Counted from the stretch's first letter, positions 8,117 to 18,913 are shown. The stretch is 64,000 nt of DNA from Thermodesulfobacteriota bacterium (GCA_030835345.1 JAURPH010000008.1:1-64000), one strand, 5' to 3'. Notes: generated by a model from the sequence alone, not told the origin. Translations and numbers: made by a program.

Positions 8117-10516
8117 ATGATTATTTCATTTTCATCGATAAATGAATTCTTTGATACACAGTTAGATGTGTTCGAAGTTTCAGAAAAGCTAACAATGGCC
8201 GGCTTGGAGGTAGATTCTATTAATCCAATAGATTTCTCTACTATTGACACTAATGTTGTAGTTGGGAAAATTACAGATATCTCCAAACACCCAAATGCAG
8301 ATAAATTGAAAGTTTGTATGATTGAGATTCCTGAAGAATCACTTCAAATAGTTTGTGGTGCTTCTAACATTGATGTTGGAGACTTAGTTCCTGTTGCAAA
8401 AATTGGTACAAAATTACCTTCAGGCTTAAAAATTAAAAAATCAAAAATAAGAGATGTTGAATCTTACGGAATGCTTTGTTCTCTTAGCGAGTTAGGGGTT
8501 AGTTATGATATTTCTGATGGAATCTTTTTGATGCCAGATAATTTTAAAATCGGCCAAAGTCTTAATACCTGTTTGGAACTTAATGATTATATTTTAGACT
8601 TTGGAATTACTCCAAATAGAGGAGATTGTCTTAGTGCGCTTGGGATTGCAAGAGAAGTTTCAGTCTTGATGGATTTAGATATTGTTTCTAATTTACTTGA
8701 TATAGATGATGAGCATGTAGAATCTAAATCTTTAAATGGATTAACAGTAGAATCTTTTTCAGACAACTTAAGACGATATTGTTTAATAGAGATTGATAAT
8801 ATTAAAGTTGCAGAGTCTCCCTTTTGGTTAAAAAATTTTTTAGCAAAATTTAATATCTCTTCTATCAATAATGTTGTCGATTGTACAAATTATTTTATGT
8901 TACTTTTTGGGCACCCAATACATGCTTTTGATCGTAATAAAATTTCGACAGATAAAATTATTATATCAGATGAAAAAGATGCTGAGATTGAAACATTATC
9001 TGGCGAGCAGGTTAAGCTCAAAGATATTTTAGCTATTTCGGATTCTAACCATCCTATTGCAATCGCTGGTATTATTGGGGGTAAAGAATCATCGGTTACT
9101 TATGATACAGAAAACATTTTAATTGAATGTGCTTCCTTCTCACCATCAACAATTAGAAAAAATTCTAAAAAACTTAACATATCTACAGAGTCCTCTTTTA
9201 GGTTTGAAAGAGATGTTCCTTCTTCTACAACTAGCATTGATATTTTAATAGCAGCCAATTTAATTAAAAATATTTGTGGTGGAACCATTTCTAAAGAATT
9301 TTTAGATACTCACCCAGATCTTGAAAATGAATCCACTATTCATTTAGATTTTGATAAATTAAAAAAAGTAATAGGTATTGAAATCGATAATAAAGAAATA
9401 ATAAAAATTTTAAAATCGCTCAATATTAATGCTTTAGAATTATCGCAAAATAATGGAATTTTCGAAGTACCTTATTATAGATCTGATTTAAAATTTGACC
9501 AAGATTTAATTGAGGAAGTAGCAAGAATTAAGGGAATAGATAATATACCATTAGCTTCTCCAAATATACCAATAACACAATTCCCAAAAACTAGCTTTCC
9601 AAATTTACGAAAGATCAAAAAAAATATTCGTACAACTTTATCAAATGAAGGATTTTCTGAAGTTATAAATTTTAGCTTTTTAGATAAGTCTGTTCTGAAA
9701 AATTTTGATAGCAAAGCTCTAAAAATAGTTAATCCTTTATCTTCTGATACAGAAACTTTAAGAACCTCACTCTTACCATCTGTTCTCCAAAACTTTTTGT
9801 ATAACTTTAATCATGGTTTTGAGTCAATAAGATTGTTTGAGCTAGGAAAAATTTTTCTATCTGAGAATGGTTCAACAGAAAAAGAGCAATTGGTTTTTCT
9901 TTCAACAGAAGCAAGAGAGAATTCTTTTTGGAATAAAAACAAAGTTGATTTTTATGATATAAAAGGATCTCTATTTATGGTACTTGATAACTTGAATCTA
10001 GATTTAAAACAAATTTCTTTAAGTAGCCACCTATCAAATTACCAAAATGTTTTTCATCCAGGTAAAAGTTGCGAAGTTTTTTTTAATAATGAGTCGATTG
10101 GCTTTTTAGGCGAAATTCATCCTGAACTTTTAAACGAATTTGGAATAAAAAAAGTTGCTATTGGATGTACCCTCGACTTGGATAAAATTTCGGATTTAAA
10201 AATTGGTATAAAAAAAATGGAGAAGTTTACGAATTTTCCTCAAGTTAAAAGAGATATTTCTTTGCTTGTCGAAGATAAAGTTGAATCTGGTGAAATTTTA
10301 AATAGCATTATGAACTCGAAAGTGAACATCCTTAAAGATGTAAAACTCTTTGACTATTTTAAAAATGATAAGATTGGTGATTCTAAAGTAAGTCTTTCCT
10401 TTTCGCTAACTTTTGAGTCTTTTGAGAAAACCCTTCAAGACGATGAAATTGTTAAAGCAATGGAAAAAATAATAAAGAATCTCGAGTCTAATTTTGATAT
10501 GGAAGTAAGAAACTGA
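8117..10516 (+). CDS. pheT: Phenylalanyl-tRNA synthetase beta subunit
   Basis: HPNADKLKVC, CGASNIDVGDLVPVA, TPNRGDCLSALGIARE, C-terminal anticodon-binding region; 799 aa. Confidence 0.97.
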   Translation: MIISFSSINEFFDTQLDVFEVSEKLTMAGLEVDSINPIDFSTIDTNVVVGKITDISKHPNADKLKVCMIEIPEESLQIVCGASNIDVGDLVPVAKIGTKLPSGLKIKKSKIRDVESYGMLCSLSELGVSYDISDGIFLMPDNFKIGQSLNTCLELNDYILDFGITPNRGDCLSALGIAREVSVLMDLDIVSNLLDIDDEHVESKSLNGLTVESFSDNLRRYCLIEIDNIKVAESPFWLKNFLAKFNISSINNVVDCTNYFMLLFGHPIHAFDRNKISTDKIIISDEKDAEIETLSGEQVKLKDILAISDSNHPIAIAGIIGGKESSVTYDTENILIECASFSPSTIRKNSKKLNISTESSFRFERDVPSSTTSIDILIAANLIKNICGGTISKEFLDTHPDLENESTIHLDFDKLKKVIGIEIDNKEIIKILKSLNINALELSQNNGIFEVPYYRSDLKFDQDLIEEVARIKGIDNIPLASPNIPITQFPKTSFPNLRKIKKNIRTTLSNEGFSEVINFSFLDKSVLKNFDSKALKIVNPLSSDTETLRTSLLPSVLQNFLYNFNHGFESIRLFELGKIFLSENGSTEKEQLVFLSTEARENSFWNKNKVDFYDIKGSLFMVLDNLNLDLKQISLSSHLSNYQNVFHPGKSCEVFFNNESIGFLGEIHPELLNEFGIKKVAIGCTLDLDKISDLKIGIKKMEKFTNFPQVKRDISLLVEDKVESGEILNSIMNSKVNILKDVKLFDYFKNDKIGDSKVSLSFSLTFESFEKTLQDDEIVKAMEKIIKNLESNFDMEVRN

Positions 10517-10818
10517 TGACAAAAAAAGATATAGCAAGTCTTCTTCATAAACAGCTTGGCTTAAATTTAAAGGAATCTGCAAGAATTGTTGACAAATTTT
10601 TTGAAATTATTGTAGAAACTTTATCTGCTGGAGAAGATGTGAAACTCCCGAAGTTTGGTTCACTTAAAATACAAAATAGAAAACCTCGTATTGGGAGAAA
10701 TCCCACAACTGGTGAAAAAATTGATATTACAAGTAGAAAAGCTATTGTTTTTAGACCAAGTAAAATTTTAAGATCCAAATTAAATTCAGATAAAAATGAA
10801 GAGGATAAAGTTGAGTAA
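10516..10818 (+). CDS. ihfA: HU/IHF-family DNA-binding protein (IHF alpha-like, downstream of pheT)
   Basis: VKLPKFGSLKIQNRKPRIGRNPTTGEKIDITSRKAIVFRPSKIL; TGATGA overlap with pheT. Confidence 0.85.
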   Translation: MTKKDIASLLHKQLGLNLKESARIVDKFFEIIVETLSAGEDVKLPKFGSLKIQNRKPRIGRNPTTGEKIDITSRKAIVFRPSKILRSKLNSDKNEEDKVE

Positions 10819-11446
10819 GTTTTTTTCTTTTATTAGATCATACTTTTTATCCGGCCTGGCTATTTTTATACCTTTTATAATTACTATTTATTTAATTGTA
10901 GAAATCACAAAATGGCTAAATACTTTTGTAGATTTTACTCCTGCAAGATTTATTAAAATTCCCGATTTTGTAGATCCTTATATTTCAGATTTTTTAATTT
11001 TTTTTCTTGCAGTAATTTTTTTCATTTTATTTTTAACCTTAATAGGTTTAGCAACAAAGAATTTATTAGGCAAATTGCTCTTAAATGCTGGTGAAAAGAC
11101 AATATCAAAGATTCCACTAGCTAATACTATTTTTTCTACTATGAAACAAGTATCAAAAATAATTTTTTCGGATGGACCCAAAAATCAAAAAGCTGTTATG
11201 GTTGAATATCCTAGAAAAGGCTCCTATACAATTGGGTTTGCAACTCAAGATATTAAAAATGATAAACTTACTAAGATTCCAGTCTTTATACCAACCTCAC
11301 CTAATCCAACATCAGGGTTTTTAATTTTTTTGGAAAAGGATCAAATAAAAGAGCTAGATATTTCCCCTGATGATGCTTTTAGGCTTATAGTTTCTGGAGG
11401 CCTCTCTATAAATGAGGAAGAAAATATTAAAAAATATCAATTTTAA
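10796..11446 (+). CDS. DUF502-family membrane protein
   Basis: SYFLSGLAIFIPFIITIYLI...IPLANTIFSTMKQV...VFIPTSPNPTSGFLIFL. Confidence 0.8.
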   Translation: MKRIKLSKFFSFIRSYFLSGLAIFIPFIITIYLIVEITKWLNTFVDFTPARFIKIPDFVDPYISDFLIFFLAVIFFILFLTLIGLATKNLLGKLLLNAGEKTISKIPLANTIFSTMKQVSKIIFSDGPKNQKAVMVEYPRKGSYTIGFATQDIKNDKLTKIPVFIPTSPNPTSGFLIFLEKDQIKELDISPDDAFRLIVSGGLSINEEENIKKYQF

Positions 11447-12776
11447 TTTAAAAAATTTTTTGCCTTTTAATGCTAAAATTGTTTTTGGATTTTCAGGTGG
11501 TGCAGATTCAGTTGTACTTTTAGATATTCTCCTAAAATTTTATAAAAAAAATCAAATTATTGTTTGCCATTTTAATCATCAGATTAGAGGAAAACTTTCT
11601 GACAGAGATTATATTTTTGTTAAAGATTTTTGTAATGAAAGAGGGCTCAAATTGTTTTATAAGAGTGAAAATATAAAGATTTTGGCAAAAAAGAAGAAGA
11701 TGGGTTTGGAGGAAATGGGACGAAAAAGAAGAAGGCTTTTCTTTGAAGAAGTATATAAGAAAGTGGAAGCTGATACGGTAATTTTGGCGCATCACCAAGA
11801 TGATCAAGTTGAAACTTTTCTGATGCGTTTAGCTAGAGGTACCAGTTTAAATGGGATGGAGTGTATGAAAATTAATGATGGGATTTATTTTAGACCCATG
11901 CTTTATGCATCAAAAAAAGATATTTTAGAATATATAAATTTAAATTGCCTTAAATTCATGCAAGATGATTCTAATTTTGATACAAACTTTACGAGAAACT
12001 TTATCCGTTTAGAGTTATTACCTAAATTAAAGCAATTGAATCCCAAATTTAATGATTCAATATCAAACCTTATATCAAATGTCTCTGATGTTAATTCTTA
12101 TCTAGATTATCAAATCAATTATTTTAGAGAAAATTTCTTATATGAATTTAAAAAATTAAAAGTTTTAAAATTAAATTCAGAAATTCTTGAAACACGTTCT
12201 TTATTCAAATCGTTGATATATAAAGTTTTAATCGATGATTTAAATGCAGGCGATGATATAAATTCTAAAAACCTTGATGATATAATTAAGTTAACCTATT
12301 CCACTAAATCATCAGGGCAAGTTCATCTTAGTAATGGCCTGATAGTTGAGAAGGGTTATAAAAATATTTTTTTTTATAATTCAAATGAGCTTTATCCAGA
12401 ACATTTTAAATACAATTTTAGTTATAAAAAATATAAAAAAAATTTTTTTGAATTTAATTTTGAGAAAAAAAATAAAATGGAAACAAATTGTTCCTATTTA
12501 CAAGTAAACAGTCCCGAAGAGATAATTATTAGGTTAAATAAGCCAGGAGATAAGATATTTTATTCAAAAAAGAAAAAGATGAAAAAACTTCATGATATTT
12601 TTATAAATGAAAAAATACCAAAGTTTATAAGACCATATGTGCCAGTGGTTGAATATAGGGGGGAGATCATTAAAGTGATTGGTACAAAAGCAAAGTCATT
12701 TTTTGAATCTCAATCCAATGAAAAGAATGTTATTTCTTTAAGATATTGCTCTAAGCTTTTGGAAGTAATTTTATAA
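11412..12776 (+). CDS. tilS: tRNA(Ile)-lysidine synthase
   Basis: FGFSGGADSVVLLDIL PP-loop, AHHQDDQVETFLMRLARG, RPML. Confidence 0.93.
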   Translation: MRKKILKNINFNLKNFLPFNAKIVFGFSGGADSVVLLDILLKFYKKNQIIVCHFNHQIRGKLSDRDYIFVKDFCNERGLKLFYKSENIKILAKKKKMGLEEMGRKRRRLFFEEVYKKVEADTVILAHHQDDQVETFLMRLARGTSLNGMECMKINDGIYFRPMLYASKKDILEYINLNCLKFMQDDSNFDTNFTRNFIRLELLPKLKQLNPKFNDSISNLISNVSDVNSYLDYQINYFRENFLYEFKKLKVLKLNSEILETRSLFKSLIYKVLIDDLNAGDDINSKNLDDIIKLTYSTKSSGQVHLSNGLIVEKGYKNIFFYNSNELYPEHFKYNFSYKKYKKNFFEFNFEKKNKMETNCSYLQVNSPEEIIIRLNKPGDKIFYSKKKKMKKLHDIFINEKIPKFIRPYVPVVEYRGEIIKVIGTKAKSFFESQSNEKNVISLRYCSKLLEVIL

Positions 12777-13362
12777 ATTCATAAAATATTAAATCCCTTT
12801 TTTTATTTTTAACAATTTCTTTTCTTTTAAGGAATAAATTCCTATTATTAATTTCCTTTAATACATCTGAATTTCTAATTTGTGGATAACAAAAGATTGC
12901 CCTACCTTTATTTTTTAGGCATTTAAGAGCTATGTTTATCAAGTCATTTAAACTTGCTGCAATCTCATGTTTCGCATACTGTAATTCTTTTGATTTTGGA
13001 AGTTTTCCCTCATTTTTTTTAAAGTATGGTGGATTAGAGATAATTAAATTATAGTAATTCTCGAATTCCTTATCCTCTAAATCTTTATAGTTTTGGTGAA
13101 GTGGAGTAATCGACTTACATTTATTAATAGAGACATTGTTTTTTAGTGATTCATAACTATCTTTACATATTTCAAAAGAATGAATTTTTTTAACTTTGAA
13201 ATTTTTTGAAATTCCTATCGAGATTATTCCTGAACCAGCACCTAAATCAGCTACACAAGCATCGGTAGGCAAGGTTTTAATCATTCTGAGCAACCTAAGA
13301 GAATCTTCATTAAATTTATATAAATTTTGATTCTGATTTATTTTAAAGTTAGATAATTTCAT
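12751..13362 (-). CDS. TrmN6-like tRNA1(Val) (adenine-N6)-methyltransferase
   Basis: VADLGAGSGIISI SAM motif and LIISNPPYFK N6-methyltransferase motif. Confidence 0.75.
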   Translation of the reverse strand: MKLSNFKINQNQNLYKFNEDSLRLLRMIKTLPTDACVADLGAGSGIISIGISKNFKVKKIHSFEICKDSYESLKNNVSINKCKSITPLHQNYKDLEDKEFENYYNLIISNPPYFKKNEGKLPKSKELQYAKHEIAASLNDLINIALKCLKNKGRAIFCYPQIRNSDVLKEINNRNLFLKRKEIVKNKKRDLIFYEFIKLLPKA

Positions 13363-14299
13363 ATTCTTTAATTAGCCATTGATAAAAACTTTTGCATTTT
13401 ATTGATTCCATCACTTTTAAATTATTAGATATTAAATCAAAGCATGTTGGAATTAGCTTGTAATAGTTATTTTTCCCATCCCTATGTTTTAATCTGCTAA
13501 AAATACCTATAATTTTTAGATTTCTTTGAATCGAAAAAAAATTATATCCAAATATAAAATCATCTTTATTACAATTACTTTTATTTAAAAAATACTCAAT
13601 CAGCTCTTCTTCTAAGCTTTTCTTTATTGGATTCCTAACATCTTGAAGAATTGATAGCACATCATATGCAACATGGGTTTTTTTAATATCTTGATAGTCT
13701 ATTAATCCAATGCTATTTGATTTTTTAAAATAAAAAATATTATCTACATGATAATCCATATGACCATACACAGACATGTCCTTAACTGAGCTATAAAGCC
13801 TTCTTAGTCTTTTTTTAAACATTTCTTTTTTAGGACTTGTTATTTTTTTCTTTTGATCCTTTATTAAGTACCAGTCAATAAATAGCATGGTTTCGGTAAC
13901 AATCTTCTTCATATTAAATTCTTTTATTACTTTTTCAGGTTGTATTTTTTGTAGATCAATAATTCCATCAAGACATAATTTAAGATATTTCTTTTTATTT
14001 TGATTGTTCATAACTTTTGATAGCTTTGTTTCTCCAAAGTCTTCTATTAAAAGAAGGTCATTTTTTCCATCGGTATCAATTATGTTTGGAACTTTAATTT
14101 GATTTTTCTTTAAGATTCTAGTTGTTAATTTGAATTTATTTATCGATTCTTTCTTTTCTCTTGGCATGTGAGCTATTAATAAGTTTTTATTTGGAACCCT
14201 ATAGTAGGTTCTGTTAGATGCATCATTCTTAAGTTTGATTACATTTTTAACTTTAATACTATTTTTTGCTAGTAACTTGATTATATGTTTTTGATTCAT
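13349..14299 (-). CDS. Aminoglycoside-phosphotransferase-fold kinase (AmgK-like)
   Basis: NDASNRTYYR, LLLIEDFGE, YGHMDYHVDNIF, LIDYQDIKKTHVAYDVLSILQD. Confidence 0.7.
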   Translation of the reverse strand: MNQKHIIKLLAKNSIKVKNVIKLKNDASNRTYYRVPNKNLLIAHMPREKKESINKFKLTTRILKKNQIKVPNIIDTDGKNDLLLIEDFGETKLSKVMNNQNKKKYLKLCLDGIIDLQKIQPEKVIKEFNMKKIVTETMLFIDWYLIKDQKKKITSPKKEMFKKRLRRLYSSVKDMSVYGHMDYHVDNIFYFKKSNSIGLIDYQDIKKTHVAYDVLSILQDVRNPIKKSLEEELIEYFLNKSNCNKDDFIFGYNFFSIQRNLKIIGIFSRLKHRDGKNNYYKLIPTCFDLISNNLKVMESIKCKSFYQWLIKEYEII

Positions 14300-14367
14300 T
14301 CGCTATATAGATAAATATTACATATGATAATATTAATTAAATAGTTAAAACCTGGAGGTAAATTATT

Positions 14368-15060
14368 ATGTCTGAAAGTATATATAAAGATGATATTTCT
14401 CAATATATGGGGAAACTTAAAGATTTAGCACCTGAATTAAACAGTAAGTGGATGGATTATCACAATGTAGTGTTTGAGGATGGATTAATATCAAAAAAGG
14501 ATAAGCAATTAATAGCCTTAGCTTGTGCACACATGACATCATGTCCATATTGTATAAGATCAAGGACAAAGTTGGCTAAAGCTTCTGGAGCCACAGATGA
14601 AGAGATAGCTGAAACAGTATTTATTGCAATGCGATTACAAATGGGACAGCCTTATGCATATTCCAGTATAGCTTTTGAAAATTATGACAAAATGAAAAAT
14701 AAAGAAGATGTTACAGAGGGTTCTTTTTTTTCCAAAAATATAACCCCACAGATTAAAGATTTTCATAACTTAAGTGGTGAAAAGCATGAAAAGTTTTCCG
14801 TATTCCATGATTTGGTTTATGAAGATGGTCATTTATCAAAGAAATTAAAAAAAGGTCTGATGGGATTAGCTTGTGCTATTTTGGCTAAATGTAGCTGGTG
14901 TATCAGAAGTTGTGTTAGAGATGGAATACAAGAGGGGGTAACTAAGGAAGAAATTGCTGAAGCTGTAAATATAGCTATGGTTATGGCCGCAGGTGCAGGC
15001 TGGGCTCATGCTGGAATAACAATGGAGACAGCAGAAAATTTTGGAAACAAAAAAAGTTAA
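14368..15060 (+). CDS. Two-domain carboxymuconolactone decarboxylase/AhpD-like protein
   Basis: Two internal repeats each with a CxxC motif (CPYCIRSR, CSWCIRSC) followed by TxEEIAE. Confidence 0.82.
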   Translation: MSESIYKDDISQYMGKLKDLAPELNSKWMDYHNVVFEDGLISKKDKQLIALACAHMTSCPYCIRSRTKLAKASGATDEEIAETVFIAMRLQMGQPYAYSSIAFENYDKMKNKEDVTEGSFFSKNITPQIKDFHNLSGEKHEKFSVFHDLVYEDGHLSKKLKKGLMGLACAILAKCSWCIRSCVRDGIQEGVTKEEIAEAVNIAMVMAAGAGWAHAGITMETAENFGNKKS

Positions 15061-15071
15061 AAAGAAATCAA

Positions 15072-15785
15072 ATGAAAGTCAGATTAAACAAATTTCTTTC
15101 TTTATGTGGTATCGCCGCAAGGAGAAAGTCTGAAGAATATATTCAGTCTGGTCGTGTAAAAATAAATGATCAGACTGAATTAAAACCACAAACTATTATA
15201 AATACAGAAATTGACACTGTTTGCTTTGATTCGCTACCCATAAAACCACAACAATTTAAGTACTATAAAATGAACAAGCCAAGACTATGTTTAACAACGA
15301 TGGCAAGTAACGAGAAAAAGAGAACTGTTCAGGAGTTTCTACCCAAAGAGAATATTAAGTTATTTCCTGTTGGAAGACTAGACTATGACACAGAAGGATT
15401 GCTAATTTTTACAAATGATGGTGATTTTGCTCATAAAATTTCTCATCCAAGTTTTGAAATTCAAAAAACATATCTTACTCATTTGGAGGGGGATATTTCT
15501 GCTGGGTTATTTACTAAAATGAGAAACGGGGCTAAATTGTCTGACGGTTTTCTTTTGCCAGAAAATCTTGAAGTTATATCAAGAAATAACAAAGAAACTT
15601 TAGTTAAAATTACTATACATGAGGGTAGAAACCATATTGTTAAGAATTTTTTTAAATATTTTAATAAAAAAGTTAAAAAATTAAAAAGGATTACTGTAGG
15701 AACAATTAAGCTTGGAGAGCTAGAACCAGGAAAAATAGTAGAATTAGATTATAATGAACTTCAGGCTTTGAAAAAAAATTATTAA
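15072..15785 (+). CDS. rluB: RluB/RsuA-type rRNA pseudouridine synthase
   Basis: S4 domain (MKVRLNKFLSLCGIAARRKSEEYI) plus FPVGRLDYDTEGLLIFTNDG. Confidence 0.87.
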   Translation: MKVRLNKFLSLCGIAARRKSEEYIQSGRVKINDQTELKPQTIINTEIDTVCFDSLPIKPQQFKYYKMNKPRLCLTTMASNEKKRTVQEFLPKENIKLFPVGRLDYDTEGLLIFTNDGDFAHKISHPSFEIQKTYLTHLEGDISAGLFTKMRNGAKLSDGFLLPENLEVISRNNKETLVKITIHEGRNHIVKNFFKYFNKKVKKLKRITVGTIKLGELEPGKIVELDYNELQALKKNY

Positions 15786-15796
15786 GTGGGTAAAAA

Positions 15797-16435
15797 TTGT
15801 TTATAACTTTTGAAGGAATAGAGGGCTCAGGTAAATCTACTCAAGTAGAACTTTTACAAGAATCTTTGAAAAAAATACATTTTGATGTTGTTGCTACTCG
15901 TGAACCAGGTTGGGGAAAAGTAGGAAAGCTGATTAGAAAGATTATTCTTGACTATGATGATATTGAAATTGAACCAATCGCAGAATTATCATTATTTTGT
16001 GCGGATAGAGCTCAACATATTCAAGAGTTAATAAGACCTACATTGGCGGAAGGTAAAATTGTTTTATGTGACAGGTTTTACGATTCAACAATAGCTTATC
16101 AAGGTTATGGTAGGGGAATTGATACAGAATTAGTAAAAAAGCTTGGAGTTCATGCGGCTTTAGGGGTTAACCCTACAATCACTTTTTTAATTGATATTTC
16201 TGTAAATACAGCACTAAGTAGAATTGTTTCAAGGCCAGGAAGAAATAGGATTGATGATGAATCATTTGAATTCCATTCAAGAGTAAGAAAAGCTTATTTG
16301 TCATTGCAGAAAAGTCAGCCAAATAGAATTTTTATAATAAATGGTGAACAAGAGATTAATTCTGTTCATGAGGAAATCAAAAAGATATTAAAAGATAAGT
16401 TTAGTATATTCTCCAGATTAGCTAGGTTGGACTAA
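15797..16435 (+). CDS. tmk: Thymidylate kinase
   Basis: FITFEGIEGSGKSTQ, TREPG, DRFYDSTIAYQGYGRG; TTG start. Confidence 0.96.
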   Translation: MFITFEGIEGSGKSTQVELLQESLKKIHFDVVATREPGWGKVGKLIRKIILDYDDIEIEPIAELSLFCADRAQHIQELIRPTLAEGKIVLCDRFYDSTIAYQGYGRGIDTELVKKLGVHAALGVNPTITFLIDISVNTALSRIVSRPGRNRIDDESFEFHSRVRKAYLSLQKSQPNRIFIINGEQEINSVHEEIKKILKDKFSIFSRLARLD

Positions 16436-16440
16436 AAGCT

Positions 16441-17319
16441 ATGGCTAATAATTTATATGAGTTTCATAAAAATTCTCAAGAAAACTTGATAAATCTCTTC
16501 AAAGAGAAAAAAATTTCAAGAACCATAGCGGTTGTTGGACCTAATGGGGTCGGAAAAAAAGATTTTCTTCTTGAGCTTGTTAAATTAAGATTCAAAAAAC
16601 CTAATAAAATAGATAAAAATATTCATCCTGATTGTCTTATTATTGATTCGACAGATGGGAAAATATTAGTTGAGGATTTGACCGAAATAAACTCTTGGTC
16701 AATTAAAGCCCCCTTTGAGGAGATTGAAAAAATTCTAATAATAAATAATATGCAGGATATGAATGTAGTATCTCAAAATAAATTATTAAAAATAGTTGAA
16801 GAGCCTCCTGAGAAACTGACAATAATTTTGATTTCCTCAAATATAGACTCGCTAATACCTACATTAAGATCAAGAACTCTTCAGTTTAATTTTAAAAAAT
16901 TACCAGATTCAATAATTTTAGACTTTATCAATGAAGGGCTAGAAAATGAGCATCAAATTATTTTAAATTTATTGGATGGCTCGTTAAGAAATTTAAAATT
17001 TATTACTCAATCGAATCTTTCCTTAATAAATAACTGTGTTGATTTAATTGTATCAAAGGATTTTTCATCTCTGGATAAGTTAAATGAACTAATGGAAGAA
17101 TTGGCAAAAGAAACTAGCACATTTTTTTTATTATATTCGATAAGTAATCTTATCAACTTTAGAGTCTCGTCATTAGTTTCTAATAACAACCTTGAAAATT
17201 CCCACAATTTAATTGATTTTAATGAAGGCTTATTGAAATTTTTAAGTGAAATTAAAGATTCAAATATAAATATTAAAATTAGTTTAGATGAAATTATTCT
17301 GAATTATTTTTTAAACTAA
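16441..17319 (+). CDS. holB: DNA polymerase III delta-prime subunit-like
   Basis: GPNGVGKKDFLLELV, NKLLKIVEEPPEKLTIILIS, LRSRTLQF; between tmk and metG. Confidence 0.82.
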   Translation: MANNLYEFHKNSQENLINLFKEKKISRTIAVVGPNGVGKKDFLLELVKLRFKKPNKIDKNIHPDCLIIDSTDGKILVEDLTEINSWSIKAPFEEIEKILIINNMQDMNVVSQNKLLKIVEEPPEKLTIILISSNIDSLIPTLRSRTLQFNFKKLPDSIILDFINEGLENEHQIILNLLDGSLRNLKFITQSNLSLINNCVDLIVSKDFSSLDKLNELMEELAKETSTFFLLYSISNLINFRVSSLVSNNNLENSHNLIDFNEGLLKFLSEIKDSNINIKISLDEIILNYFLN

Positions 17320-17350
17320 ATTAAAAAAAACTATCAGGTAGTATAAACGA

Positions 17351-18895
17351 ATGGGCAATATGAGTAATATCTATATAACAACACCTATTTATTATGTTAA
17401 TGACAAACCACATGTAGGACATGCTTACACCAGCATTGCCAGCGATGTATTAGCAAGATTTTACAGATTAAAAAATTATGAAGTTTTTTTTCTCACTGGT
17501 ACTGATGAACATGGTCAAAAAATTCAGCAAGCGACTAAAAATAACAATTTAAACACTCAAGAATTTGTTGATAGTATGAGTTTAAATTTTCAAAACCTTA
17601 CTAAAACTTTAAATCTCTCCAATAATGATTTTGTTAGAACAAGTTCCCAAAGGCATATTGAAGCCGTAAGAACTTTCTGGGAAAAATTGAGCGATAATGG
17701 ACAGATTTATTTGGATAAATATTCAGGATGGTATTCAATACGAGATGAAGCATTTTATAATGAAGATGAAATTATAGATGGGCTTGCACCTACAGGGGCA
17801 CCAGTTGAATGGGTAGAAGAATCAAGTTATTTTTTTAAATTGTCAGAATGGGAAGAGAAATTATTGAAGTTTTATTCAGATAATCCAACCTTTATTCAGC
17901 CTAAGTCTAGATATAATGAAGTGGTAAGTTTTGTTAAGCAAGGCTTAAAAGACTTGTCAATTTCTAGGACAAGTTTTGATTGGGGTGTTAAGGTTCCAGG
18001 AGATGAATCTCATGTTGTTTATGTGTGGATTGATGCACTAACTAATTATTTAACAGCATTAGGATATCCTAACAATGAGAGCAAGCCTTTAAATGATTTT
18101 TGGCCAGCAAATTTTCACTTTGTTGGTAAAGACATCTTAAGGTTTCATGCAGTATATTGGCCAGCTTTGTTAATGGCTGCAGGAATGGACTTACCAAGAA
18201 AGATTATAGCTCATGGTTGGTGGACTGTAGAGAAGGAAAAAATGTCTAAGTCTTTAGGAAATGTTGTTAATCCTGAAGATATTATTAACAAATATGGACT
18301 TGACCAGTTTAGATATTTCTTATTAAGAGAGGTTCCTTTTGGTAATGATGGAGATTTCTCAGAGGATGCTTTAATAAGTAGAATTAATTCTGAACTTGCA
18401 AATAACTTTGGGAATCTTGTGAATAGGGTTTTTTCTATGACAAAAAAGAGTCTCAATGGAGTTATACCAGAACAACAGGAACTTAAAGAAGAAGAGCAAA
18501 ATTTAATTAATATTTGCGACGAAAACCTTTCAGAATATATGGTTTGTTTTAAATCAGTTGAATTTAGCAAAGCTATTGATTCAGTTGTTGGGATAATCTC
18601 GATGACTAACAAGTATATTGATAACACTAAGCCTTGGGCTTTAGCAAAAGAAGGGAAGGTTGAAGATCTTAAGCGTGTTTTACGAGTATCTCTGGAAGTT
18701 ATAAGATTAGTTTCCATACTTTTTTATCCAATAATCCCTTCATCATCAATAAAAATTTTAAAAGCACTTAATTTATCAATAGATGAAGAAGCAAATTGTT
18801 TTGCAGGGCCTGGAAGTGTCGCTTCTTTAGTGGCTAATGATACAATTGGTGATTTAGATTTATTGTTTCCTAAAATTGACAAAAATTTAACTTAA
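17351..18895 (+). CDS. metG: Methionyl-tRNA synthetase
   Basis: TTPIYYVNDKPHVGHAYT, GTDEHGQKI, KMSKSLGN. Confidence 0.98.
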   Translation: MGNMSNIYITTPIYYVNDKPHVGHAYTSIASDVLARFYRLKNYEVFFLTGTDEHGQKIQQATKNNNLNTQEFVDSMSLNFQNLTKTLNLSNNDFVRTSSQRHIEAVRTFWEKLSDNGQIYLDKYSGWYSIRDEAFYNEDEIIDGLAPTGAPVEWVEESSYFFKLSEWEEKLLKFYSDNPTFIQPKSRYNEVVSFVKQGLKDLSISRTSFDWGVKVPGDESHVVYVWIDALTNYLTALGYPNNESKPLNDFWPANFHFVGKDILRFHAVYWPALLMAAGMDLPRKIIAHGWWTVEKEKMSKSLGNVVNPEDIINKYGLDQFRYFLLREVPFGNDGDFSEDALISRINSELANNFGNLVNRVFSMTKKSLNGVIPEQQELKEEEQNLINICDENLSEYMVCFKSVEFSKAIDSVVGIISMTNKYIDNTKPWALAKEGKVEDLKRVLRVSLEVIRLVSILFYPIIPSSSIKILKALNLSIDEEANCFAGPGSVASLVANDTIGDLDLLFPKIDKNLT

Positions 18896-18913
18896 CTTAT
18901 ATTTTTAAATTCA

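Noticed and set aside
18211-18717. 168-aa minus-strand ORF inside metG
   Set aside because: Lies wholly antisense to a clearly conserved gene; no own motif, Ser/Leu-rich as expected from antisense of AT-rich coding sequence
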